NCBI RefSeq assembly: GCF_011440395.1 | Contig: NZ_JAAOIX010000002.1 | Coordinates: 186,001 to 250,000, forward strand | Origin: Pseudomaricurvus alcaniphilus | GTDB taxonomy: Bacteria > Pseudomonadota > Gammaproteobacteria > Pseudomonadales > Cellvibrionaceae | Direction: 5' to 3' | DNA: 64,000 nucleotides | In this document: positions 29,848 through 38,561 of the stretch, piece after piece | Position numbering within the stretch: position 1 is the stretch's first letter | Layout: each line of letters begins with the position of its first letter | Program-made: the position numbers and the translations under genes | The notes under the pieces: generated by a model | The model's input: only the letters and a program-made list of their open reading frames with translations | Told to the model about the DNA's origin: nothing | Database searches by the model: none

Positions 29848-30654
29848 ATGGCGACTTACGCAATCGGAGATCTACAGGGCTGCCTGGCTCCCCTCAAGTG
29901 CCTGCTCGAGGACGCCCGCTTCAGTGCCGACCGCGACCGCCTCTGGCTGGTGGGCGACCTGATCAATCGCGGTCCGGCCTCCCTCGACACCCTGCGCTTT
30001 ATCTACGCCCTGCGCGACAACGTCACCTGTGTGCTGGGCAACCACGACCTGCACTTGCTGGCAGTCGCCTCGGGCCAGCGCCTGGCCTCCAAAGGGGACA
30101 CCCTGGAAGCCATACTGCAAGCGCCGGATCGCGATGCCATGCTCGAGTGGCTGCGCCACCGCCCACTGCTGCATCACGATGCCAGCCTGGGCTTTACCAT
30201 GGTTCACGCGGGGATCCCGCCCTGCTGGAGCCTGGCCGATGCGCTAAAGCGCGCCGGGGAAGTGGAACAGGTGCTGCGCGGCAAGCATTTCGACAGCTTT
30301 TTCGCCAATATGTACGGCAACAAGCCGGCCGTCTGGAAAGACAGTCTCGCGGGGACCGCCCGCTGGCGACTGATCACCAACTACTTTACCCGCATGCGTT
30401 TCTGCGACGCCGCCGGCAAACTGGAGTTGGGGGCCAAGGGTGATATCAACAGCGGTGCCAAGGGTTATCTGCCCTGGTTCGCCCACCCGCAGCGCAAAAC
30501 CCTGGCGGATAAAATAGTCTTTGGGCACTGGGCCGGACTGCAGGGCCAGGCGCCAGTCAGCAATGTCTACGCCCTCGATACCGGCTGTGTCTGGGGCGGC
30601 GCCATGACCATGCTGCGACTGGAAGACGAAACCTACTTTCGCTGCGCCTGCTAG
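29848..30654 (+). CDS. apaH: Bis(5'-nucleosyl)-tetraphosphatase (symmetrical)
   Basis: 268 residues. Splits Ap4A into two ADP and removes Np4 caps from RNA in E. coli. Calcineurin-type metal motifs are intact: GDLQGC (7-12), VGDLINRGP, LGNHDLHLLAV, and VHAGIPP. The C-terminal VFGHWAGLQG and ALDTGCVWGGAMTMLRLED are ApaH signatures. End of the lptD-to-apaH run; it converges with the ParA-like gene 20 bases away. Confidence 0.96.
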   Translation: MATYAIGDLQGCLAPLKCLLEDARFSADRDRLWLVGDLINRGPASLDTLRFIYALRDNVTCVLGNHDLHLLAVASGQRLASKGDTLEAILQAPDRDAMLEWLRHRPLLHHDASLGFTMVHAGIPPCWSLADALKRAGEVEQVLRGKHFDSFFANMYGNKPAVWKDSLAGTARWRLITNYFTRMRFCDAAGKLELGAKGDINSGAKGYLPWFAHPQRKTLADKIVFGHWAGLQGQAPVSNVYALDTGCVWGGAMTMLRLEDETYFRCAC

Positions 30655-30674
30655 CGCAGAGTAAAGTTTGCCAA

Positions 30675-31436
30675 TCAGCGCTCCAAGCAGTCGTACAGCT
30701 CGACAAACTGTTTGGTGAGCTTGTGGGAGGGGGCGAAGTTGATCAGCGGTTTGCAGGCGTGGTGGGATTCGCGCATTTTTACCGACTGGTTGAGGTAAAC
30801 CGGCAGCACCGGGTGCTCTTCCGCGATCAACTCTTCAATCAACTGGGTGGGCAACCGGGCCATAGGCTGAAACTGGTTGACCACAATCCCCTCGATTTCC
30901 AGGGCGTCGTTATGGTCTTCGCGAATCTCGTCGATCACCTGCAGGATGGAGTACAGGGCCTGGCGGGAGAAGGCGTCACAATCAAACGGAATCAGGCAGC
31001 TATTGGCGGCTATCAGGGCCGAGCGAGTGTAGAAGTTCAACGCCGGGGCGGTGTCGATATAGACTTCATCGAAATCATCGCCGATCTTGTCCAGCAAATC
31101 GCGCAGCTTGTAGATTTTGTGGCGCGACTCCAGCTTGTGCTCCAGGGTCAGCAGTTCGAAGCTGGAGGGGATCAGGAATAAATTTTCAAACGGGGTGGCG
31201 TGGACATAAGCTTCCGGCTTGTTACCGCGCAGGGAAAATGCCAGGGTTTGCTCCATGTATTGAGCGATGGTGTTGGTCTCCGGCACCTCGCCCAGCAGGT
31301 ACTGGGTGGAATTGCACTGCGGATCAAGGTCGACAACCAGTGTCCGCTTACCCCGCGAGGCGCTGATTGCCGCCAGATTGCAAGCGATGCTGGATTTGCC
31401 GACACCGCCTTTTTCGTTGAACACCACTCGTCGCAT
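30675..31436 (-). CDS. ParA/Soj-family ATPase
   Basis: 253 residues. Deviant Walker A KGGVGKSS (9-16), the SIMIBI-type VVDLDPQCNSTQYLLG, and EVYIDTAPALNFYTRSAL (Walker B). Such ATPases move or position chromosomes, plasmids or large complexes. No ParB-like partner or centromere-like sites were seen, so this is probably not the chromosomal partition ParA, which normally sits with parB near gidB. Its cargo is unknown. It has its own apparent transcription unit, with hppA ending 130 bases upstream on the same strand. Confidence 0.82.
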   Translation of the reverse strand: MRRVVFNEKGGVGKSSIACNLAAISASRGKRTLVVDLDPQCNSTQYLLGEVPETNTIAQYMEQTLAFSLRGNKPEAYVHATPFENLFLIPSSFELLTLEHKLESRHKIYKLRDLLDKIGDDFDEVYIDTAPALNFYTRSALIAANSCLIPFDCDAFSRQALYSILQVIDEIREDHNDALEIEGIVVNQFQPMARLPTQLIEELIAEEHPVLPVYLNQSVKMRESHHACKPLINFAPSHKLTKQFVELYDCLER

Positions 31437-31568
31437 AACTCTTCCCTAATTATTCTTGCGCTGCGAAAAAACGACGATTCTACTGAAAGCGAGGAGTGGT
31501 TTGTAGTTCTTTCTGCTGCTTCTCGCCAGCCCTCCATCAGGCCACGCCCGCATCAGGCCTAATCAGTA

Positions 31569-33590
31569 TCAAGCCAGTAGTGGTGCAATCACCAAACTGA
31601 CAATGGCCATCACATTGATCAGGATGTTCATGGCCGGGCCACTGGTATCCTTGAACGGGTCGCCGACGGTATCACCCACTACAGCGGCCTTGTGCACCGG
31701 GGAGCCCTTGCCGCCGAGGTTGCCCTTTTCGATGTATTTCTTGGCGTTGTCCCAGGCACCGCCGGCGTTGGCCATGGTCAGGGCCAGTAACACACAGCAG
31801 ATCAGCGCACCACCCAGCATCCCTCCCAGCGCCGCCGGGCCAATACCGAAGCCCACCACCACCGGTGCTGCGACCGCCAGGGTACCCGGCAACACCATCT
31901 TCCGCAGCGCGGCCTGGGTGGCAATATCCACGCAGCGCCCGCTGTCGGGCTTGGCGGTGCCCTCCATCAGGCCGGGTATCTCGCGGAACTGACGGCGGAT
32001 TTCCTTGATCATATCGAAGGCGGCGTCGCCCACTGCCCGCATGGTCAAGGCACTGACCAGAAACGGGAAAATGGCGCCGAGAAACATGCCCGTCAGCACT
32101 TCCGGATCGCTGATATTGAGGGCAAACCCGGCGACATGATGGGATACCGTTTCGATGTAGGCGGCAATAATCGCCAGTGCCGCCAGGCCGGCAGCACCGA
32201 TGGCGAACCCCTTGCCAATGGCCGCCGTGGTGTTACCCACCTCATCCAGGCCGTCGGTGATGGCGCGCGTCTCCGGCCCCAGGCCCGCCATCTCGGCAAT
32301 ACCACCGGCGTTATCCGCCACTGGGCCGTAGGCATCGATGGCCATGGTAATGCCGACGGTCGATAACATACCGACCGCGGCGATGCCAACCCCATAAACC
32401 CCGGCCCCCTCCGGCAACAGACTGCTGGTGGTAAAAATAATACCGGCGATCACCAGCACCGGGATGACCACCGACTCCATGCCGGTGGCGAGGCCGGCAA
32501 TCATCACGGTGGCTGGGCCGGTCTCGCCACCTTTGGCAATCTCGCGCACCGGTTTACCGCCGGTGTAATACTCAGTCACCAGTCCGATCACTATGCCGCC
32601 AACCGCGCCGCAAACCACACACAGCCAGACACTGGCGCCGATACCCAAACTGTTGATCAACACGTAGGCGGCCAGGATAAACAGAATGGTCGCCCCGATA
32701 GTGCCCATGCGCAGGGCCACTTCCGGCGACCTGGCCGAAGCCACTTTCACCAGCAGGATACCGAGGATAGAGCAAATCAATCCCACCGAAGCCAGCGCCA
32801 AAGGGGCAAACATCAACTGCCCGCGGTCACCGCCGAGCACTTCCAGCGCCGCCAATCCCATGGTTGAGGCGATGGCGATGGTGGCGATCATCGAGCCGCA
32901 ATAGGACTCAAAAATGTCGGAGCCCATGCCGGCCACATCGCCGACATTGTCGCCCACATTATCAGCAATGACCCCGGGGTTGCGTGGATCATCCTCCGGG
33001 ATGCCCGCCTCGACCTTGCCCACCAGGTCCGCCCCCACATCGGCGCTCTTGGTGAAAATACCGCCCCCCACCCGGGAGAACAGTGCCACGGTCGACGCCC
33101 CCATGCCAAAGCCGTGAATCGCTTCCGCGTGCTCCGGATTGGCACCAAACAGCAGGTAGAGCCCGCCCAGCCCCAACAGCCCCATCGAGGCCACCACCAA
33201 CCCCATAATAGAACCACCGTAAAAGGCGACGCTGAGCGCCGCTGCCTGGCCCTGGTCCCGGGCCGCGACGGTGGTGCGAACATTGGCTTTGGTAGCGGCG
33301 TACATGCCCACGTAGCCAGCGATCGCGGAACACAGAGCGCCGGTGACAAAGGCCAGCGGCGTGTGCCAGGAGCGAAAGCCAATAAATAACAAAACCGTTA
33401 AGACCAGTGCGAATGCAGCGAGAATGGAGTACTCCCGCCGCATAAAGACCATCGCGCCTTCGTGAATGGCCGCGGCGATCTCGGTGACCAAACCCTCACC
33501 CGCCGGGTAGCGCTTTACGACCCCATAGATTACGGCTGCCACAAGCAGCCCCACCACCCCCAAAACAGGCGGAAGAATCAGCATATCCAT
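31569..33590 (-). CDS. hppA: Membrane-bound, ion-translocating pyrophosphatase
   Basis: 673 residues, about 16 membrane helices. Couples PPi hydrolysis to H+ or Na+ export. Substrate-binding acidic motifs are clear: [22 protein letters not shown], then [16 protein letters not shown]. In the segment [14 protein letters not shown], the A/G pair at positions that distinguish subfamilies marks the potassium-dependent type; which ion is pumped cannot be settled by eye. A soluble pyrophosphatase is divergently placed about 300 bases away, so the two enzymes compete for the same substrate. Confidence 0.94.
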   Translation of the reverse strand: MDMLILPPVLGVVGLLVAAVIYGVVKRYPAGEGLVTEIAAAIHEGAMVFMRREYSILAAFALVLTVLLFIGFRSWHTPLAFVTGALCSAIAGYVGMYAATKANVRTTVAARDQGQAAALSVAFYGGSIMGLVVASMGLLGLGGLYLLFGANPEHAEAIHGFGMGASTVALFSRVGGGIFTKSADVGADLVGKVEAGIPEDDPRNPGVIADNVGDNVGDVAGMGSDIFESYCGSMIATIAIASTMGLAALEVLGGDRGQLMFAPLALASVGLICSILGILLVKVASARSPEVALRMGTIGATILFILAAYVLINSLGIGASVWLCVVCGAVGGIVIGLVTEYYTGGKPVREIAKGGETGPATVMIAGLATGMESVVIPVLVIAGIIFTTSSLLPEGAGVYGVGIAAVGMLSTVGITMAIDAYGPVADNAGGIAEMAGLGPETRAITDGLDEVGNTTAAIGKGFAIGAAGLAALAIIAAYIETVSHHVAGFALNISDPEVLTGMFLGAIFPFLVSALTMRAVGDAAFDMIKEIRRQFREIPGLMEGTAKPDSGRCVDIATQAALRKMVLPGTLAVAAPVVVGFGIGPAALGGMLGGALICCVLLALTMANAGGAWDNAKKYIEKGNLGGKGSPVHKAAVVGDTVGDPFKDTSGPAMNILINVMAIVSLVIAPLLA

Positions 33591-33899
33591 ACATTCCCCT
33601 CAGGACTTTTTATTGTCGTTATACATCGAAGCATGAGGATGGCCGAGCAGTGAACTGCCTGCTCGCGCAACTGTAGTGACCACCCGCTCCCAGTCTATTC
33701 AACATACTGGCGTGGCGCAATTGGTCTGCCAGTGAATCTGCCTCGTATCCTGATTGGGGACTGCTGCCCAGCGGTTTTCGACCGCCTGGGCCCCGGTAAC
33801 CCCGACGGCAACCCCCTCTTCTTTATAGACAGGTGTTGACTGTGCTAGAATCGCCGCAATTTTTAACCCTATCCAAACCACCATTGCGGAATGCAGCTT
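33591..33899. other. Divergent intergenic region, hppA/ppa
   Basis: About 310 bases with no gene of its own. Holds an extended -10 promoter for ppa. The hppA promoter was not resolved. Confidence 0.6.
33843..33851 (+). promoter_or_regulatory. Extended -10 promoter for ppa
   Basis: TGC followed by TAGAAT (33846-33851) gives an extended -10; the -35 is weak (TTTATA 18 bases upstream). Start of transcription near 33858, about 40 bases before ppa. Confidence 0.45.
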
Positions 33900-34448
33900 A
33901 TGAGTTACGATGAAGTTCCCTCGGGAAAAGACCTGCCCAACGACATCAATGTTATTATTGAGATCCCCCTGCGCGGCGACCCCATCAAGTACGAAGTAGA
34001 CAAGGATTCCGGCGAGATCTTCGTCGATCGCATGCTCGGCACCGCCATGCACTACCCCTGCAACTACGGTTACGTGCCGCACACCCTCTGCGGCGACGGC
34101 GACCCTGTTGACGTCATGGTTGTCATGCCGCTAGCTGTGGTTACCGGCGCAGTCATTCGCTGTCGCCCGGTTGGCGTATTGAAGATGACCGACGATGGTG
34201 GCGAGGACGCCAAGATTGTCGCGGTTCCCCACGACAAGGTGACACCGCTCTACAAAGACGTGCATGATATCGACGACCTGCCAGAATTGGTCAAGCACCA
34301 AATCTCCCATTTTTTCCAGCACTACAAGGATCTGGAGCCTGGCAAATGGGTCAAAATCGATGGCTGGGGCAACGCCGAGGAAGCCCGCAAGGAGATTTCC
34401 GAGGCCAAGACCAACTTCGAGAAAGCCAAGGAAAAGCCGCACTTCTAA
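33900..34448 (+). CDS. ppa: Inorganic pyrophosphatase (soluble, family I)
   Basis: 182 residues from the ATG at 33900 ([20 protein letters not shown]), which aligns with E. coli Ppa; an ATG three codons earlier is possible. Hydrolyses pyrophosphate to pull biosynthetic reactions forward. Catalytic landmarks: [20 protein letters not shown], the signature [29 protein letters not shown] and [13 protein letters not shown]. Divergent from the membrane pyrophosphatase hppA. Confidence 0.96.
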   Translation: MSYDEVPSGKDLPNDINVIIEIPLRGDPIKYEVDKDSGEIFVDRMLGTAMHYPCNYGYVPHTLCGDGDPVDVMVVMPLAVVTGAVIRCRPVGVLKMTDDGGEDAKIVAVPHDKVTPLYKDVHDIDDLPELVKHQISHFFQHYKDLEPGKWVKIDGWGNAEEARKEISEAKTNFEKAKEKPHF

Positions 34449-34784
34449 GCGGCAACGTGTCGTTGGCAATGTCTTGCCGACGATGCCTGATCGGCAATAT
34501 CTAATAAATATTGCCGATCAGGTGAACGCCCCAATGCTGCGAGCCGCTCCCTGCTGTTCGCTTGCCTGAATCCGGCGCCAATCCCACCCCTCGCAACCGA
34601 AGCATGCCAACTCAAGGCGTATTTCTGCAACACTGCACCCTGGTCACTCTAATCAAATTACTGCAGCAAAACGGCTTTTCCCGGACTTATCCCCCAGGCG
34701 CCAGACAAGGCGAGCACCGCGAGCGCAGCGCCGTCAAAGATCAGAAGTGACGGCTGCAAAGCCTTGCGGCTAAGCCGTATTAAC
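34449..34784. other. Non-coding stretch between ppa and the convergent hypothetical gene
   Basis: About 335 bases. Contains a perfect 15-pair inverted repeat soon after ppa (listed separately). The rest shows nothing I can name. Confidence 0.6.
34486..34522 (+). terminator. Perfect 15-pair hairpin after ppa
   Basis: CCTGATCGGCAATAT (34486-34500) and its exact complement (34508-34522) flank a seven-base loop, 37 bases past the ppa stop. The T run expected of an intrinsic terminator is missing, so it may be a transcript-end stabiliser or part of a palindromic element. Confidence 0.5.
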
Positions 34785-35657
34785 TCAAGACTCCCCACTT
34801 CCGTCCGCGACAGCCTGGTCAATCGAGACCAGGGCAATGGCACTGGTGTCCGGCGGTGGCGGTGGCGGAGGCGCCTTCTTCTGTCCCAAATCACTGCCCG
34901 CCGGAGCAACTTCCAATTCCGGCAGCTGCACACTGACAGCAGCCGGCGGGCGCCGCTCACTCTGCCGCAGCAAATCAGCGCCTGGCTCATCCAGGCTGAA
35001 ATTGATATCGCCCACCACCACCGGCTGTGGCCGTGACAGCTCGTCGCTATCCACAAGGTTGCCTTCCGCGGCCCGCAAACTCAGGCCGCTGGTATCAACG
35101 ACCAGCGGTTGGGGCGGCTGTCGCTCCGCCGCATCGAGCATGTCGCTGCCGACCGGGCGCAGCGACAAATCCGCGCTTTCAGTCTCGGACCCGGCAACGG
35201 CCCGGGGTAAAGCCTCAGGCGCAGGCTGGTTAACCGCCGCCTGCTGGCCCGAATCCGAAGACAGGCTGGCATCCGGGGATCGATCAGGAGAGACGGCCGG
35301 ACCGGCAGCGGCCTCGGCTGCCAACCGCTGGCGCAACGTTTGGCGCGGCTGGCCGCCCGCGGGGGCTGCGGATCCGGAATCTGCCGCAGAGCCGCGATTG
35401 CGCCGCGGCGCGGCTTTTATGGACCCCGCGGCCACGGCTTGTACATCAGCGCCCGCCCGCCGCAGCACCGCCAGGTATTGCTCCGCACCGGCCCGGTCCA
35501 GGTTGCGCTTGAGGGGCACCGCACCGCCGGTGAACAGCGCATCAATGGTGCTGGCATCGGTGTTAAACAGCTTGGCCAGTCGGGATTTAACTGCGGCGAT
35601 CTGCTGCCCCGGCAGAATGTCGCCGCGAAAAATAATATCAAATAGTGATTGCGTCAT
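34785..35657 (-). CDS. Hypothetical protein with C-terminal 28-residue repeats
   Basis: 290 residues, not recognised as a named family. The first ~78 residues look folded (SLFDIIFRGDILPGQQIAAV, then VPLKRNLDRAGAEQYLAVLR and AGADVQAV) and resemble domains at the front of uncharacterised Pseudomonas membrane proteins. From about 80 the chain is Ala/Pro/Ser-rich and probably disordered. From 163 to 273 four degenerate units of about 28 residues follow, each pairing a hydrophobic LSLRPxG start with a D-L or D-M step, a charged ER, a PP run and a VVVD-type end. A P7 run lies in the last unit. No signal peptide or membrane helix is evident. Confidence 0.7.
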   Translation of the reverse strand: MTQSLFDIIFRGDILPGQQIAAVKSRLAKLFNTDASTIDALFTGGAVPLKRNLDRAGAEQYLAVLRRAGADVQAVAAGSIKAAPRRNRGSAADSGSAAPAGGQPRQTLRQRLAAEAAAGPAVSPDRSPDASLSSDSGQQAAVNQPAPEALPRAVAGSETESADLSLRPVGSDMLDAAERQPPQPLVVDTSGLSLRAAEGNLVDSDELSRPQPVVVGDINFSLDEPGADLLRQSERRPPAAVSVQLPELEVAPAGSDLGQKKAPPPPPPPDTSAIALVSIDQAVADGSGES

Positions 35658-35733
35658 AGCTGGTGACCGCCCAATGATTGCTCTCTGCTGACCGCACAGT
35701 AATTAATAATAGTAGTTATCAGCGTGGCCGCTC

Positions 35734-35808
35734 GCAACCTGGCACCGTGCAACCGGGCACACCGCAACCAGGAGCCTTGCAGCATGGCAGCTGCCAGCCC
35801 GGTGCGGC
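35734..35808. repeat. 15-bp degenerate tandem repeat, five units
   Basis: Units begin at 35734, 35749, 35764, 35779 and 35794, each 15 bp. The first three start GCAACC; later ones drift. On the minus strand the period of five codons yields LxxxA-type patterns resembling pentapeptide repeats. Confidence 0.75.
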
Positions 35809-35836
35809 CTATAGCGCGCCTGCTCTCTGCGAGACC

Positions 35837-35889
35837 TTTGCGCTGCACAGAGCCTTTGCACTCCACAAAGCCTTGCATTTCACAGAGCC
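35837..35889. repeat. 18-bp degenerate tandem repeat, three units
   Basis: Units at 35837-35854, 35855-35872 and 35873-35889 (17 bp) share TTTGC at the start and CACArAGCC at the end. Confidence 0.75.
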
Positions 35890-36099
35890 GCCGCGCTGTA
35901 GGCAAAGTCTCACAAATCTTACAGATTGCGCGGACTTGTGAATCCCGGGACTGCCCGGCATAGTACTGCTACTAACAACCGTGCTGTAATCAACAATAGC
36001 ACTGTGACTAACAGTTAATGGACCGCCGGTCAGGCGGCCAGATGGGACAACAGTAAACTATTCAAGCGCCGGGCATGACCCGCTCACAAGGATGTACCT

Positions 36100-36327
36100 A
36101 TGGATTTCGCCAGCGGAGCCAGCCGCCATATTCGCATCGGTGACGACGACGTCAGTTGCGTAAACATCGAGCAGGAGTTGCATGACGAGATCGTCAAATT
36201 AAAAGCTCACATCGCCTGCCTGCAAACGAAAGGTTCTTTGGAGCCGAGACAATTGCGCCATTTACGCAAGTTGCTGCTGCACCGGGAGGCCGTGCTCAAC
36301 TGGCTGCAGAGTGAAAAACGCCCCTGA
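36100..36327 (+). CDS. Small helical protein of unknown function
   Basis: 75 residues. AAGGA lies seven bases before the ATG. After a polar lead the protein is mostly helix and basic: ELHDEIVKLKAHIACLQTKG, then RQLRHLRKLLLHREAVLNWL, likely two helices forming a hairpin or coiled coil. It loosely recalls YdcH-like proteins but lacks a firm signature. Converges on the diguanylate cyclase gene eight bases away. Confidence 0.6.
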   Translation: MDFASGASRHIRIGDDDVSCVNIEQELHDEIVKLKAHIACLQTKGSLEPRQLRHLRKLLLHREAVLNWLQSEKRP

Positions 36328-36334
36328 CAGCGCG

Positions 36335-37378
36335 CTACAGGCCGTGCTCCCCCACCACGCAGTTGCGCCCCTTTTGCTTGGCTTCATACAGGCACTTGTC
36401 CGCCCGCGCAAACAAGGTGTCGGGCGTGTCTTCCGCGCGACTGAAACCAACCCCCGCCGATACTGACACCGACACCGACGTATCACTATTGCTACCGACC
36501 AGCAGGCGGGTTCCCGCTATGCGCTCGACAATAGACCGGGCCAGCGCCAACCCGCCTTCATAGCGGGTCGCCGGCAACAAAATAGCAAACTCCTCGCCGC
36601 CATGACGCGCCACAAAATCCTGCCCTTTGACCATTTTCTTCAGGATCATGGCCACAAACCGCAACACCTTGTCTCCGGCCTGATGGCCGAACTTGTCGTT
36701 AAAGCCTTTAAACCGGTCGATATCAACCAGCACCAGGCAGCAACCACGCCCGCTACTGCGGGCGAGCTTGAGGTAATCGCTAAACACCTGGTCGAATGCC
36801 CGCCGGTTAGCGGTATTGGTGAGTGCATCTTCCAGCGCGCTGCGCTCCAGGTCCCCCATCACGGTTTTGAGCTGGGTGATCTCTTCGCTCAGCAGGTCGA
36901 TCTTGTGCCGGGCCTGGCTGCTGGCCTGCAACGCCACCTTTGATTCGCGCAGCAACACTTCGATTAACTGCTCTAGCCGCTGCTCATCCCTGGCCGACTG
37001 CAGCGCCTCATAGCTGCGCTGCAGTACGCTGTCGTAATCACCAATACCAGCGGCCAGCTCCTGCAAGCTTTCACTGAAGTCGGCGATCAGTTCACGCAGC
37101 GCCTTGCGCAACGTGTCCATTTTCCGATCGTCCATTTCGGTAAAGTAACGTCGATAGAGCTCCTCACTTATGGCGGCGGAGAACTCCTTGCCGCGCTCGA
37201 GCAGGCCATCGATATCCTGATTTAGCTGGGGTATATCCGCCTGGACATAGTGATACCAGACTTTAATGTTTTCGGGAGTTGTCGCAATTGCTTGCTGACG
37301 CATATGCCCAAGCGCCTGCTCGAGCATCTCTCGAGCCAGGCTTAACAACTTCCTGTTGTCATTCGCGGTTGGTTTCAA
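36335..37378 (-). CDS. GGDEF-domain diguanylate cyclase
   Basis: 347 residues. Makes cyclic di-GMP from two GTP. The N-terminal ~170 residues are helical and soluble, with a probable coiled coil before the domain (RHKIDLLSEEITQLKTVMGD). The GGDEF domain begins DALTNTANRRAFDQVF; substrate-binding DIDRFKGFNDKFGHQAGD and active-site GGEEF (260-264) are intact, so it should be active. The product-inhibition site would be RxxD five residues before GGEEF; here it reads KGQD (251-254), so feedback may be weak. Its upstream region carries a six-unit 18-bp repeat. Confidence 0.92.
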   Translation of the reverse strand: MKPTANDNRKLLSLAREMLEQALGHMRQQAIATTPENIKVWYHYVQADIPQLNQDIDGLLERGKEFSAAISEELYRRYFTEMDDRKMDTLRKALRELIADFSESLQELAAGIGDYDSVLQRSYEALQSARDEQRLEQLIEVLLRESKVALQASSQARHKIDLLSEEITQLKTVMGDLERSALEDALTNTANRRAFDQVFSDYLKLARSSGRGCCLVLVDIDRFKGFNDKFGHQAGDKVLRFVAMILKKMVKGQDFVARHGGEEFAILLPATRYEGGLALARSIVERIAGTRLLVGSNSDTSVSVSVSAGVGFSRAEDTPDTLFARADKCLYEAKQKGRNCVVGEHGL

Positions 37379-37414
37379 ATTGAATACCCGGATTGAATCG
37401 AATTTCCCTATATA

Positions 37415-37522
37415 TTGACTACAGTCTTTATGATGATTGCAGCCTTCTTGTTGACTATAGCCTGTAAGTCGACAGCAGCCTTTATATTAATTGTACACTT
37501 CAAGTTGACTGCAAGCTTATTA
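37415..37522. repeat. 18-bp tandem repeat, six units, upstream of the GGDEF gene
   Basis: Contiguous units at 37415, 37433, 37451, 37469, 37487 and 37505, each exactly 18 bp, with consensus near TTGACTRYAGCCTTTATR and 40-70 percent agreement in the weakest units. They fill most of the gap between the cysE 3' end and the GGDEF start, 37-144 bases upstream of the latter. Confidence 0.8.
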
Positions 37523-37542
37523 CGCAGCTTTTTTGCATTGCA

Positions 37543-38349
37543 TCAGGTTTCGCCCAGGCAGTGGTCCATATCCAGTGCCGGGGCCTCCCCCGCCGCCCGG
37601 CCGATAATTCGCGCCGGTACGCCGGCCGCCGTCGTATGGGCCGGCACGGAAATCAAAACCACACTGCCAGCGCCAATTTTAGCGCCATCACCAATCGTTA
37701 TGGGGCCCAGTATTTTTGCCCCGGCACTGATCAACACCCCCGAGCCCACCTTGGGATGCCGATCACCGCCGCTGCAGCCCGAACCGCCGAGAGTGACGGA
37801 GTGCAGCATGGACACATTGTCACCGATAACCGCCGTCTCCCCTACCACCACCCCGGTGGCATGATCGATCATTATACCGCTGCCAATTTTCGCGCCGGGG
37901 TGGATATCCACCGCAAACGTCTGGGAGATCTGGTTCTGGAAATACAGCGCCAGCGATTTGCGCTGCTGCCGCCACAACCAGTGGCTGACCCGCTGCGCCT
38001 GCAAGGCGTGAAACCCCTTGAAATAGAGAAACGGCATGATAAAGCGATCGCAGGCAGGGTCGCGATCGCGATAGGCGCGAATATCCGCGCGCATGGCGAT
38101 ACCAATCCCGGGCTCCGCCTGCATCGCCTCGGTAATGACGTCGCGCACGGTCATCGCCGGCACTGTCGCGCTATCGAGCTTGTTGGCCAGGTGAAAACTG
38201 ATGGCGGCCTCAAAACTGCGATGCTTGAGGATAGCGGCGTGATAGTAGCTGGCCAGCACCGGTTCCGCGCGACTGGCTGCTTCGGCCTCATCGAGAATGG
38301 TTGCCCAGACATCGTCGTCGGGGTTAATTACGGGCTTTAATGTAGACAT
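37543..38349 (-). CDS. cysE: Serine O-acetyltransferase
   Basis: 268 residues. Acetylates serine with acetyl-CoA to make the precursor of cysteine. N-terminal helical SATase domain (DDVWATILDEAEAASRAEP onward, with FHLANKL) and a C-terminal left-handed beta-helix of hexapeptide repeats: VDIHPGAKIGSGIMIDHATG, VVGETAVIGDNVSMLHSVTLGG, DRHPKVGSGVLISAGAKILG. The length and N-terminus are of the E. coli CysE type. The protein lacks the terminal Ile of the classical tail (ends HCLGET), so cysteine-synthase binding may differ. Confidence 0.94.
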   Translation of the reverse strand: MSTLKPVINPDDDVWATILDEAEAASRAEPVLASYYHAAILKHRSFEAAISFHLANKLDSATVPAMTVRDVITEAMQAEPGIGIAMRADIRAYRDRDPACDRFIMPFLYFKGFHALQAQRVSHWLWRQQRKSLALYFQNQISQTFAVDIHPGAKIGSGIMIDHATGVVVGETAVIGDNVSMLHSVTLGGSGCSGGDRHPKVGSGVLISAGAKILGPITIGDGAKIGAGSVVLISVPAHTTAAGVPARIIGRAAGEAPALDMDHCLGET

Positions 38350-38561
38350 TATTTCTGGTCCGACAAGAACTGGCAGAGGGGCGAAGCACGTTTTAAAAAC
38401 ACACTGCCGCGCTCACCACATCGCCCGCGACAGCACCACACTAAGACAGCACCACTATATAACTGCACAGCAGCAGTATATCAGCATTTACTTAAGCCCC
38501 AGTTTAACCCCGGTGCCACCTCGATCCCAGCACTAAATCCTCCCGGCCCCGGCCCAGCGCA

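Larger units (their letters stand above)
35658..36099. other. Repeat-rich intergenic region
   Basis: About 440 bases between the divergent hypothetical gene and the 75-residue gene. It holds two families of degenerate tandem repeats (35734-35808 and 35837-35889). Short frames on both strands across them only reflect the repeat period. The promoter of the 75-residue gene is not clear. Confidence 0.6.

Noticed and set aside
30675-31436. Chromosomal parA of a parABS partition system
   Set aside because: No parB, no parS-like TGTTTCACGTGAAACA site and no gidA/gidB context.
35654-35905. 83-codon minus-strand frame with pentapeptide-like pattern
   Set aside because: Not listed as a gene: the pattern comes from the 15- and 18-bp DNA repeats and there is no ribosome site or conserved core.
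37415-37522. Possible CRISPR array
   Set aside because: Units are contiguous and degenerate with no spacers and no cas genes.
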